Assembly (NCBI GenBank): GCA_946411735.1 | Contig: CAMKFB010000007.1 | Coordinates: forward strand, 1 to 58,927 | DNA from: an uncultured Selenomonadales bacterium | GTDB lineage: Bacteria; Bacillota; Negativicutes; Selenomonadales; Selenomonadaceae | DNA length: 58,927 bases | Direction: 5' to 3' | Shown: piece after piece, positions 26,601 to 34,306 of the stretch | Layout of the letters: each line of letters opens with the position of its first letter | How positions within the stretch are numbered: position 1 is the first letter of the stretch | Position numbers and translations under genes: made by a program | Notes under the pieces: generated by a model | Seen by the model: the letters and a program-made list of their open reading frames with translations, nothing else | The model's database searches: none | Told to the model about the DNA's origin: nothing

Positions 26601-26909
26601 CCGCGCGCGAAAAATTGCAAGCTGATCATCGAATCGAAGGCGGATTACACGCCGACGCTCTACCTTGCCTACAATCGGGGCGGCGGGCTCAACATCGAGC
26701 CGGGGACGGCGTCGACAATCACGTTGCACACGATCAAGGGATATGATGAGGGGCTGCCGGACGGTCGCCTGGAAATTTTCCTGCCGGATTCGACGTGGGA
26801 CAACATCCGAAGCGGGACGATGGTGAAGCTGCTGCCGCTCAAGCGCGACGAAAAATATTTTGATCTGATCGCCGTCAAGCCCGAGACTTTGAAAGTCCCC
26901 AGTAAGTAA
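23637..26909 (+). CDS. Large zinc-ribbon / Fn3-like protein of unknown function, GTPase partner
   Basis: 1090 aa; no family name can be given with confidence. Residues ~5-45 (CFEMLGVEFDPPDNIRKIKI) look like the start of a J-domain or similar helical module but lack the HPD tripeptide. Residues ~50-320 are helical and charged. At ~330-380 four CxxC pairs (CGNC, CPTC, CPIC, CPAC) form two zinc ribbons. A helical stretch to ~515 is followed by beta-rich repeats to the end, with Fn3-like spacing (IYWQPDNDLGVEYQLLRKI; LKAGVLYGYSVFAVRAG; KSRKQYHYRLQCVYF). No signal peptide or membrane span, so cytoplasmic. TTG start with GGGGGG upstream. The GTPase gene follows after 15 bases, so the pair is one operon. 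Confidence 0.8.
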   Translation: MARRNCFEMLGVEFDPPDNIRKIKIAFDQWKKRLTDEQNTTVDSTRLAKIREELAMSDSIANIIDNPKLRSLEAEDLKRRRVEQLRGYIDLLRGDTAGTLVVTQAQMKRVREKLRLSLLTIEATYKEQGFEVKRPKTKATLTAALNKFFMSDDVLNEIAKNLADFNTVPDPRNYPWAATVHDLYDLAFHIERSEPDADAYRQLSAKELSDIFKHEAQRVAAPVPVWHSIKALLNLAQMQVFNSDENRYRYDHSLKLAKLSRLFGDLNAAPEIFKRDPYFADNCINRIQNALPNFLTYELSAALYNKAAGLLNEPYESATNPHETMFSVFCGNCSTYAQFRTREAAENSVCPTCGQSFFIACPICKRKLPASAERCPACNAPIAELHNLPQRIAEMNEYITAVKNAYQSVAEGRISFDDKFEHAINNLMDTLTQKLLDAKALKPGDPALKKLETHFNEVMQMKRKNEQIVWAKSKLPSYSTAPDKAVRDCMEILSVPALKNFRPAIERLRLIRPKQPVAISADFTTVTSTKPSGGSIADKISINGRFSAPPTVLNCQIYWQPDNDLGVEYQLLRKIGGAPVNNKDGKVLVDKTSKLEFEDKNLKAGVLYGYSVFAVRAGAVSSPTSCKVAYYAALDPNAFSATTDEGVCHFNWAPPSDACLGVRITRTDNDGNSVIVADCVQPPFVDRAVKSRKQYHYRLQCVYFNAALDRRAFDRDKFFAGERALINPDDQKNDKSADNYEYSEALTVTLKPELPPTPLKNLVHSLNGAHITFTWQTDGDFDVMFYDANDLGDAKDLPLGKLVEIKKLKTVLDNAELLSSAGSQESSCDFSMPAEISRIAIVCANQTRALLNSIETAASVEPCEIDRDKTAIIDGKLKIYLRPLPSSITRIHYSFNTKSSPRGLYSTIGDAKQNHMRSITREKYQQDKFILVPSVPTSEIYITVIGEFRLSDGTTVYSNPSRFMLNNRPKSVISYWLEWGTSGLLKKTPRAKNCKLIIESKADYTPTLYLAYNRGGGLNIEPGTASTITLHTIKGYDEGLPDGRLEIFLPDSTWDNIRSGTMVKLLPLKRDEKYFDLIAVKPETLKVPSK

Positions 26910-26924
26910 AGCGTGGTGTAAGAG

Positions 26925-28112
26925 TTGCTGTTTTTCAAGTCGCTGTTTAACTCCGATGAGGCGCGCTGTCCTCACTGCATGCGCAAGCTCTCATTGAGCA
27001 ACGTGCGATTTTACTGCACGTTCAATCCCGAGCGCCGGCACGAAGTTTTTCTGTCCTTCCTCGACAAATTGAAACAACGCATCCCGACCTGCGGCAGAAA
27101 TTTTTGCAAGGGCAAGGGCATTCCCGCGCAAGAGGCGGTCTGTCGATTTTGCGGCGAACAACTCCCCTTGCAATACCTCTTCCACCGGCGCTATTTGAGT
27201 TTCTGCATGCTCGGCGTGGCGGGCGCCGGCAAGTCGAGCTACCTGACGACCATGCTCCACGAGTTCAAATACTCCAACCTGCCGTGGGTGCTGCAGCCAA
27301 TCGACTCGCGCACGCTCAAGGTCTCTCAACAAAACGATCAGAATGTCTACGAAGAGCGGCTGTGTCCTGCGGGGACGCAATCGGGCGTGGCGCCGAAGCC
27401 TCAACAGTGGATCATTCGAGACACTTCGGAGCAAGAAGGCGAAATGCCGACGTACGCGCTGACGATCTACGACGGCGCGGGCGAGGATTGCGAGCGGATC
27501 GGCGACAACGAACTCGATCCCGTAATCAGCCGATATATCTCCGGCTCGAAAATGTTCATCATCATGTTCGATCCGCTGCTGCTGTCGAGCGTGCGCGCGG
27601 CGGTGCCGCCGGAAATATTGACATCGTCTCAAGCGCTGGAGCGGCAATCGAGCGCGCCAGCGAATATGGTCACGATGGTCAACGCGCTCGCCAATTACAT
27701 CAGACAGAGTTGCAATATCGCGCCGAATAAATTGATCGATCGGCAGACGGCGGTGGTGATCACCAAGCTCGACACGCTGAAGGATTTGGACAATGACTTC
27801 GGTTCTTCGGCGACGGTGATGAAACCGAGCCCGCACGCAAAAATGCGCGGCTTCGTCGATGCCGACAGCTCCATGGTCGATCTCGAGATCAGAGACTGGC
27901 TGCAACGGCAGGGCGAAACGGCGTTCCTCGACGCGATCGACGCCAATTTTCAGCGCGACAAGATCAGGGTGTTCGGCGTGTCGAGCTTCGGGCAGCCGCC
28001 CGATCGTTTGAAACGACTTGCCGCCGTCACGCCGCACCGCGTGCTCGATCCGATCATGTGGATGCTCGCCAACGAAAAAATTGTGCCGATCATACAATCG
28101 GGAGGCGTTTAA
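26925..28112 (+). CDS. Zinc-ribbon TRAFAC-type GTPase (Double-GTPase 2-like)
   Basis: 395 aa. The N-terminus carries zinc-binding cysteines (CPHC near residue 13; CGRNFCKG; CRFCGEQLP near 67). A P-loop NTPase domain follows: GVAGAGKSSYLTTM near 97, switch/Walker B TIYDGAGEDCERIG near 183, and base-recognition TKLD near 280. The layout of ribbons, then LxxGVAGAGKSxYL, then DxAGED, then TKxD resembles the TRAFAC Double-GTPase 2 family, which is found beside large partner proteins in multi-gene systems discussed as possible conflict systems. No membrane segment. TTG start with a weak ribosome site 15 bases after the 1090-aa gene. Its 3' part is duplicated downstream. Function unproven. Confidence 0.82.
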   Translation: MLFFKSLFNSDEARCPHCMRKLSLSNVRFYCTFNPERRHEVFLSFLDKLKQRIPTCGRNFCKGKGIPAQEAVCRFCGEQLPLQYLFHRRYLSFCMLGVAGAGKSSYLTTMLHEFKYSNLPWVLQPIDSRTLKVSQQNDQNVYEERLCPAGTQSGVAPKPQQWIIRDTSEQEGEMPTYALTIYDGAGEDCERIGDNELDPVISRYISGSKMFIIMFDPLLLSSVRAAVPPEILTSSQALERQSSAPANMVTMVNALANYIRQSCNIAPNKLIDRQTAVVITKLDTLKDLDNDFGSSATVMKPSPHAKMRGFVDADSSMVDLEIRDWLQRQGETAFLDAIDANFQRDKIRVFGVSSFGQPPDRLKRLAAVTPHRVLDPIMWMLANEKIVPIIQSGGV

Positions 28113-28217
28113 TTGATAACCGATAAAATTTTTGAGGGGCTTAACGATCGCCAACGCGAGGCGGTCAATTGTCTCGAGGGACCGCTGTTGGTGATGGCGG
28201 GCGCCGGCTCCGGTAAA
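28113..28217 (+). pseudogene. Truncated extra copy of the pcrA 5' end
   Basis: This repeats the first 105 bases of pcrA (28560-28664), including the TTG start and Walker A region, and is identical by eye until the Gly-Lys codons (GGTAAA here, GGCAAG in pcrA). It then runs into GTPase sequence in another frame and stops at a TAA (28287-28289), giving a possible 58-aa product with a lone P-loop fragment. It directly abuts the GTPase gene stop, as the real pcrA abuts the fragment stop. Confidence 0.85.
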
Positions 28218-28559
28218 CGCGGCGGTGCCGCCGGAAATCTTGACATCATCTCAAGCGCCGGAGCGGCAATCGAGCGCGCCGGCGAATAAATGCGCGGCTT
28301 CGTCGGTGCCGACAGTTCCATGGTCGATCTCGAGATCAGAGATTGGCTGCAACGGCAGGGCGAAACTGCGTTCCTCGACGCGATCGACGCCAACTTTCAG
28401 CGCGACAAGATCAGAGTGTTCGGCGTGTCGAGCTTCGGTCAGCCGTCCGATCGTTTGAAACGACTTGCCGCCGTCACGCCGCACCGCGTGCTCGATCCGA
28501 TCATGTGGATGCTCGCCAACGAAAAAATTGTGCCGATCATACAATCGGGAGGCGTTTAA
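28218..28559 (+). pseudogene. Truncated, internally deleted copy of the GTPase 3' end
   Basis: It corresponds to 27596-28112 of the GTPase gene with 175 bases missing (27666-27840), which shifts the frame. An ATG at 28290 reopens the original frame and gives an 89-aa C-terminal fragment ending in the same residues as the GTPase. About 12 base differences are seen, all in the 5' two thirds; the last ~100 bases are identical. It has no P-loop, so it cannot be a working GTPase. Confidence 0.85.
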
Positions 28560-30803
28560 TTGATAACCGATAAAATTTTTGAGGGGCTTAACGATCGCCA
28601 ACGCGAGGCGGTCAATTGTCTCGAGGGACCGCTGTTGGTGATGGCGGGCGCCGGCTCCGGCAAGACGCGCGTGCTCACCTGTCGCATCGCCAATCTGCTC
28701 GCCAACGGCGTCAAGCCTTGGAACATTCTCGCGATCACTTTTACCAACAAGGCGGCCAATGAGATGAAGTCGCGCGCCGCTTCGATGATCGGCGAGCCCG
28801 CGCGCAACGTTTGGCTGAGCACCTTTCACTCGTTTTGCGCTCGCATACTCCGCGCGGATGTCGAGAGCACCGGCTTGCGGCGGAGCTCCTTCGCCATTTA
28901 CGACACCTCCGATTCGCGCGCTCTCATCAAAAATATCATTAAGGATTTCAATCTCGACGAGAAGCGATTCATTCCGGCGGTCGTCCAGAGCAAAATTTCC
29001 GCCGCCAAAAATATGCTCGTCGGCGCGCAGCGTTTTGCCGACAGCATCAATTTCGACAGCGATCGCTCGTTGTTCGATCAGAAGGTTGCGGAGATTTATC
29101 TCGAATATGATCGGCGCATGGTCGAGAACAACGCGATGGATTTTGATGATTTGCTGTTGATTGCCGTGCGCATGCTCGAGAAAAATGAGGATGTGCTCGA
29201 CAAATATCAGCGGCGCTTTCAATACATTTTGATCGACGAATATCAGGACACCAACGTGGCGCAATATCGATTGACTCAGCTTTTGGCGGCGGCGCATCAC
29301 AATCTTTGCGTGGTCGGCGACGCGGATCAGTCGATCTACCGCTTTCGGGGCGCCGACATTCATAATATCCTGTCGTTCGAGCGGGATTATCCGGAGGCGA
29401 AGGTGGTGCTGCTCGAGGAAAATTATCGCTCGACGAAGATGATCCTCGACGCCGCCAACGCGGTCATCTCGAATAACGACAATCGCAAGCCGAAGAAACT
29501 TTGGACGCGCAATGCGTTGGGCGATCGGCTGACGTTTTTCGAGGCGCTCAACGAACGCGCCGAGGCTCAACAGATCGTTCACGAGATCAAATCGCTGCGC
29601 GAACAAAACTTTGCGTATAAGGACATCGCGCTGCTCTATCGAACGAACGCTCAGTCGCGCGCGCTCGAGGAGGCGTTCCTCAACGCGGGCATGCCTTATG
29701 TGATCGTGGGCGGGCTGAAGTTTTACGAGCGGCGGGAGATCAAAGACATCATCGCCTACCTTCGGCTCATCAACAACCTGCAGGATTCGATCAGTTTGAC
29801 GCGCATCATCAACGTGCCGCGGCGGGGGATCGGTCAGACGACGATCGCCAAGCTCGATCAGTTTGCGGCGAACTCCGAGCTGCCGCTGTTCGACATCATT
29901 TCGGACGTCGAGATGCTGATCCGCGCGCACATCCCGGCGAAGGCAAAGCAGAGCCTCTACCAATTTGCGGTGTTCATTCATGATTGCGTGGAGCGGCAAA
30001 ACGAATTTTCGATCCCCGAGTTCGTGTTGCACGTGCTGGAGGCTTCGGGGTATATGACCGAGCTGCGGGACAATGTCACGACCGAAAACGAGGCGCGCCT
30101 TGAAAACTTGGGCGAGTTCGTCAACGTGGCGAAGGAATTTGCGCGCGACAATCCGAGCGGAGCGTTGGAGGATTTTCTCAACCACATCGCGCTGATAAGC
30201 GATCTCGACAACCTCAAAGAGGAAGAAGATCGAGTGTCGCTGATGACGGTGCACTCGGCCAAGGGGCTGGAATTTCCTGTGGTGTTCGTGACGGGGCTGG
30301 AGGAAGGATTATTCCCGCACGCAAGCTCTATGATGGACAGCGACGCGCTCGAGGAGGAGCGGCGGGCGGCGTACGTGGCGATCACGCGGGCGCAAAAGAA
30401 ATTGTATTTGACGTGCGCGACGACGCGCTCGACCTTCGGGAAGGAGCAAATGAATGCGCGCTCGAGATTCATCGACGAGATTCCGTTGGAGCTGATCGCC
30501 TCCGCGCGGAGGACGCGACCGACGCCGCCGCCTTCGATGATGCCGAGGAGATTCCAAAGTTTCTACGAGGCGCCGGCTCAACCGAAGAAGAGCTTTCAGA
30601 TGCCGGTCAAGAATAAATTCATGCCGGACGTGGGCGTGGAGTGGTCGACCGGCGATCGAGCGCGGCACGGCAAGTGGGGCGAGGGGACGGTGCTCAAGGT
30701 GCAGGGCGCGGGTGCGAACGCTCAACTGACGATCGTGTTCGACGACGCCTCGATCGGCAAGAAAAATTTGATCGTGCAGTACGCGCCGATTAAAAAGATC
30801 TAA
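28560..30803 (+). CDS. pcrA: ATP-dependent DNA helicase PcrA/UvrD
   Basis: 747-aa superfamily 1 helicase for repair and replication-fork clearance. Motifs: Q-motif LNDRQREAV, Walker A AGAGSGKT near residue 30, FTNKAANEMK, DEYQDTN (Walker B), GDADQSIYRFRGA, LEENYRST, TVHSAKGLEFPVVF and VAITRAQKKLYLT. The C-terminal ~50 residues (HGKWGEGTVLKVQG...) form the Tudor-like tail of PcrA. TTG start directly after the TAA of the GTPase fragment, with GGGAGGCG upstream, so still coupled to the duplicated debris. It is followed by mosaic element D and ligA, a common Firmicute pcrA-ligA order. Confidence 0.96.
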   Translation: MITDKIFEGLNDRQREAVNCLEGPLLVMAGAGSGKTRVLTCRIANLLANGVKPWNILAITFTNKAANEMKSRAASMIGEPARNVWLSTFHSFCARILRADVESTGLRRSSFAIYDTSDSRALIKNIIKDFNLDEKRFIPAVVQSKISAAKNMLVGAQRFADSINFDSDRSLFDQKVAEIYLEYDRRMVENNAMDFDDLLLIAVRMLEKNEDVLDKYQRRFQYILIDEYQDTNVAQYRLTQLLAAAHHNLCVVGDADQSIYRFRGADIHNILSFERDYPEAKVVLLEENYRSTKMILDAANAVISNNDNRKPKKLWTRNALGDRLTFFEALNERAEAQQIVHEIKSLREQNFAYKDIALLYRTNAQSRALEEAFLNAGMPYVIVGGLKFYERREIKDIIAYLRLINNLQDSISLTRIINVPRRGIGQTTIAKLDQFAANSELPLFDIISDVEMLIRAHIPAKAKQSLYQFAVFIHDCVERQNEFSIPEFVLHVLEASGYMTELRDNVTTENEARLENLGEFVNVAKEFARDNPSGALEDFLNHIALISDLDNLKEEEDRVSLMTVHSAKGLEFPVVFVTGLEEGLFPHASSMMDSDALEEERRAAYVAITRAQKKLYLTCATTRSTFGKEQMNARSRFIDEIPLELIASARRTRPTPPPSMMPRRFQSFYEAPAQPKKSFQMPVKNKFMPDVGVEWSTGDRARHGKWGEGTVLKVQGAGANAQLTIVFDDASIGKKNLIVQYAPIKKI

Positions 30804-30804
30804 A

Positions 30805-30985
30805 GGCGCCACCGACGCTCCCACCCACGAGTGTGGCGCCCAACAGAGGACAGCATGCCCACCCTGCGTCGGCGGCGCCACATTCATCAGCGGCTAAACC
30901 GACGGCAGCCTTAGCGGGGGCGGCAGCCCCCGTATGCTCGATTCCCGCAGGGCATAAAAGGGTGGGCGGGCGGGAAAAAGTTTTT
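30805..30985 (-). repeat. Mosaic palindromic element D (inverse orientation)
   Basis: The 75-bp core (30805-30879) begins one base after the pcrA stop, in the same orientation as element B. Then come the shared module GGCAGCCTTAGCGGGGGC, a hairpin CGGGGGC/GCCCCCG, and an end arm GGGTGGGCGGGCGGG plus AAAAAGTTTTT that abuts the ligA ribosome site. Confidence 0.75.
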
Positions 30986-30999
30986 GGAGGTGAACTCCG

Positions 31000-33180
31000 A
31001 TGTCCGACGAGGCGACGCTCCGCGCGGAGTATGATGAGCTCAAAAAGACTTTATTGCATCACCGTTGGCTTTACGACTACGGTCAGCCCGAGATCGATGA
31101 TTACGAGTACGATCGACTGATGAACCGATTGAAGGAGATCGAGGCGGCTCATCCCGAGTGGATTGCGCCCGATTCGCCGACGCAACTCGTCGAAGTTCCC
31201 GACAAAAGGAATGACATTGAGCACGACGCGCCGATGCTTTCAATCGACGATGTGTTTTCGACGGCGGACGTCGTCAAGTTCATCGACAAGATCAAAGAGA
31301 AATTCTCCGACGCGGCTTTCTTGGTCGAGGAAAAAGTTGACGGCGTGTCGGCGGCGATGCGTTATCGCAACGATCATCTCGAGCGCGCGCTCAGTCGCGG
31401 CGACGGCACGAAAGGGCGTGACATCACCGCCAACGTCTTGGCGATGCTCGAAAAGCCGATTTTGAAACTCGACGGCGCGCCGCCTTATATCGAACTGCGC
31501 GGCGAGATTTTTATCGGTCGACAAAATTTCGAGCGGCTCAATGCCGAGCGAATCGAGAACGGGCTTGAGCCCTTCGCCAATCCTCGAAACTACACCGCCG
31601 GCGTGATCAATTCCAAAAATAAATCGGCGCCGCGCCAATTGTCCTTCGCAGTGCACGATATGATGATACCCGATAATTACGAGCTGCCGTTCGAGACGGC
31701 GACGGATTTTTATCGATTCCTCGAAAGCGGCGGCGTCAAAGTCGTGCATCATAAACTATGTCGGACGTCGGAGGAAGTGCTCAACGCTATCGATGAGATC
31801 GGCGAATCGCGCGCGGCGCTCGATCACGCGCTCGACGGGGCGGTCGTCAAGCTCAACAGTTTCGCTCAACGCTCGGAGTTGGGAACGACGGCGAAGGCTC
31901 CGCGCTGGACGATCGCTTATAAATTTCCGCCCGAGATCAAGCGGACGGTCGTGCGGGAGATCGAATTGAACGTCGGTCGAACGGGGCGGATCACTCCCGT
32001 TGCGATCTTCGATCCGATCACGTTGGCGGGGACGACCGTCAAGCGCGCCACGCTCCACAATAAAAAATTCATTGCCACGCTCGACGTGCGACTCGGCTCG
32101 ACGATCGAAGTATTCAAGTCGGGCGAGATCATTCCGAAGGTCGATCGCGTCGTCGACAATCCCGAGGGCTCGGCGCCTTATAAATTTGTCGAGGAATGTC
32201 CGAGTTGCGGCTCGAAACTCGAGCCGGTCGATTGGCGTTGTCTCAATCCGAATTGCCCCGCGCAACTCGAGAGTCATATCATAAATTTCGTCGGCAAGAA
32301 TGCGATGGACATTGACGGGCTGGGCGCAAACACTGTCCGCAAACTCATCGGGCTCGAGCTCGTAAAAAATATCGCCGACATTTACACGCTCAACCGCGAA
32401 ACCTTGATCGAGAAGGCGAAGTCGGGCGCAAAGGAGACGGACAATCTCCTCGCGGCGATCGAAAAAAGCAAAGCCGCGCCGCCCGAACGTTTGTTGACGG
32501 GGTTCGGCATCGAGGGCGTAAGTTTGACGACTGCGCTCGAGCTCATCAATCAGTTTCAATCGATCGAGAAGATTGCGGCAGCGTCTGTCGACGAGCTCAA
32601 CAAACGGCTGAGTAAGACGAAACAAAAAAATCTGATCGTCGCCGAAAGCATTCGCGCCTTTTTCGACCGCGCGGAGCTTGAAATCGACGATGCCGATCCG
32701 ATTAAATTTCTGTGCAAAATTGAAGGAGTCGGCGCGATCACGGCGCGAGAGATCATCAATCAGTTCGGGACGCTCGAAAAAATTGCGGCGGCTCCGCTCG
32801 AGGAGCTCAATCGGAAGCTGAGCAAAGCGAAGAAAAAAGAATATCTCACGGTCGCGCGCAACGTCCGCGAGTTTTTTGATCTCGAGGAGAATAAAATTCT
32901 GATCGAAAGGATGAGAGAAATGGGGCTGAACACAGGCGAATCCGATCTCGAAAAAAAATCGATCGGCGGGACGATCGTATTCACCGGCACGCTGTCAATC
33001 ACGCGGGCGAAGGCGGGAGCGCTGGCGGAGGCAAAGGGCTTCGTCGTCAAAAATGCGATCACGTCCGGCACGAAGTATCTGGTGGTCGGCGAAAAGGCGG
33101 GCTCGAAACTGAAAAAGGCGGAGGCGCTCGGCATCACGATCCTCAACGAAGAACAATTCTACGAGCTGATCAATAAATAA
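31000..33180 (+). CDS. ligA: NAD-dependent DNA ligase with duplicated HhH segment
   Basis: Seals nicks in replication and repair. 726 aa against ~670 for most LigA. Adenylation domain with catalytic Lys in VEEKVDG near residue 112, OB fold, four-cysteine zinc finger (CPSCGSKLE...CLNPNCPAQ) near 400-425, HhH region and C-terminal BRCT (~650-726). The extra length is an internal duplication of about 70 residues: INQFQSIEKIAAASVDELNK near 514 and INQFGTLEKIAAAPLEELNR near 584, each followed by a Lys-rich turn and an RxFFD segment. ATG with TGGAGGTGA upstream. Apparently functional, with all catalytic motifs present. Confidence 0.95.
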   Translation: MSDEATLRAEYDELKKTLLHHRWLYDYGQPEIDDYEYDRLMNRLKEIEAAHPEWIAPDSPTQLVEVPDKRNDIEHDAPMLSIDDVFSTADVVKFIDKIKEKFSDAAFLVEEKVDGVSAAMRYRNDHLERALSRGDGTKGRDITANVLAMLEKPILKLDGAPPYIELRGEIFIGRQNFERLNAERIENGLEPFANPRNYTAGVINSKNKSAPRQLSFAVHDMMIPDNYELPFETATDFYRFLESGGVKVVHHKLCRTSEEVLNAIDEIGESRAALDHALDGAVVKLNSFAQRSELGTTAKAPRWTIAYKFPPEIKRTVVREIELNVGRTGRITPVAIFDPITLAGTTVKRATLHNKKFIATLDVRLGSTIEVFKSGEIIPKVDRVVDNPEGSAPYKFVEECPSCGSKLEPVDWRCLNPNCPAQLESHIINFVGKNAMDIDGLGANTVRKLIGLELVKNIADIYTLNRETLIEKAKSGAKETDNLLAAIEKSKAAPPERLLTGFGIEGVSLTTALELINQFQSIEKIAAASVDELNKRLSKTKQKNLIVAESIRAFFDRAELEIDDADPIKFLCKIEGVGAITAREIINQFGTLEKIAAAPLEELNRKLSKAKKKEYLTVARNVREFFDLEENKILIERMREMGLNTGESDLEKKSIGGTIVFTGTLSITRAKAGALAEAKGFVVKNAITSGTKYLVVGEKAGSKLKKAEALGITILNEEQFYELINK

Positions 33181-33237
33181 TTTTTCCCACACGTCCCCGC
33201 TTGGTCCCTTATAAAAAAAATTTTTTCATGGGCGGGA
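33181..33237. repeat. Arms-only remnant of the mosaic element
   Basis: Between convergent ligA and the AEC transporter: AATTTTTCCCAC, then AAAAAAAATTTTTTCATGGG and CGGGATTAAAAAT. These are the A/T palindrome and right-arm signature of the dispersed element without its core. It could serve as a bidirectional terminator. Confidence 0.4.
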
Positions 33238-34191
33238 TTAAAAATATCCCAGCGTCTTGAATAAAAATATCCAGCCGAAAATCGTCAGGCACGCCAACGC
33301 CGACGTGAATACCACGCAGCTCCCGGCCAACTCCGCGTCGCCGCCCAATTGTTGAGCCATCGCGTAGGACACCACCGCGCACGGCGTGCAGAACGTCCCC
33401 ACCATCGTCACCAACTCGACCCCGCGAAATCCCATCGCGATCGCTATCGACAGCAAAATCCCCGGCACAACGATCAGCCGCCCCAGCACCGCGCAGACCA
33501 ATTGCGGTCGATGCTCGTGAGTCGCGCCCAATTTGAACGACGCGCCCAATATCAACAGCGCAACCGGAGTCGTCGCCGCCGATATTTGTCCGATCGGTTT
33601 GAGCACGGGCGCCGGTATTTTTATGCCCGCGATCAAACACAGCGCCCCCGCAATCGCCCCGAGGATCATCGGGTTCTTTAACACGTCGAGCAGGATCGGC
33701 GCCAACTTGAATTGCCCGCCTCGAAAACTCTCGAGCGCAAACACGCCCAGCACATTGTAGAGCGGCACGATTACCGCGATCATCGCCGTCGCCACGGAGA
33801 TGTTTTGATCGCCGAAAATGTTGGCGACGATCGGCACGCCCATCAGTACGAAATTGCTCCGAAACAGCGCTTGGACGATCACCCCGCGCCGCCGATCCTC
33901 CGGCTCGAATTTCGGCACCAATAACATCGCCAAGCCGAACACCGCCAGCACTCCGCACACGCTGAACAGCATCAGGCGCGGTCGGATCGACGTCGACAGG
34001 TCGGCGGTGTAGAGACTGTGAAACATCATGCAGCAGAAAAACACTCGAAACACCATGCGGTTCATGTGCGCCAGCTCGTCCTCGTCGAGCCAGCGCCGCC
34101 ATTTGATCACCGCGCCGATGCTTATCAACACAAAAATCGGCACAACCGCCGATATCGCCACGACCAGATTGCTCAACATAAATTCGTCCAC
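33238..34191 (-). CDS. AEC family (auxin efflux carrier-like) transporter
   Basis: About 317-aa inner-membrane carrier with roughly ten hydrophobic helices in two halves. Family cues: FVLISIGAVIKWRRWLDEDE near residue 24, MNRMVFRVFF, RSNFVLMGVPIVANIFGDQN near 117, LKNPMILGAIAGAL, LLILGASFKLG and a late GTFCTPCAVVSYAMAQQLGG. Members often export malate or other small acids; the substrate here is unknown. The frame is open to 34263, but the GTG at 34191 is preferred because GAGGTG lies 6 bases before it. Convergent with ligA, divergent from cstA. Confidence 0.87.
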   Translation of the reverse strand: MDEFMLSNLVVAISAVVPIFVLISIGAVIKWRRWLDEDELAHMNRMVFRVFFCCMMFHSLYTADLSTSIRPRLMLFSVCGVLAVFGLAMLLVPKFEPEDRRRGVIVQALFRSNFVLMGVPIVANIFGDQNISVATAMIAVIVPLYNVLGVFALESFRGGQFKLAPILLDVLKNPMILGAIAGALCLIAGIKIPAPVLKPIGQISAATTPVALLILGASFKLGATHEHRPQLVCAVLGRLIVVPGILLSIAIAMGFRGVELVTMVGTFCTPCAVVSYAMAQQLGGDAELAGSCVVFTSALACLTIFGWIFLFKTLGYF

Positions 34192-34306
34192 AGTCAACAC
34201 CTCGAGTCTTCGGATAAAAATTTTATCGAGCGCGGTTGTTTCTGTCAACAATTCGCTTGACAATGATGATAAAATTGCGGCGGGAAATTGAAAAGGAGGC
34301 AGTCAT

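Noticed and set aside
28290..28559. Independent 89-aa gene
   Set aside because: It is the C-terminal remnant of the GTPase in its original frame, without a ribosome site of its own; treated as a pseudogene fragment.
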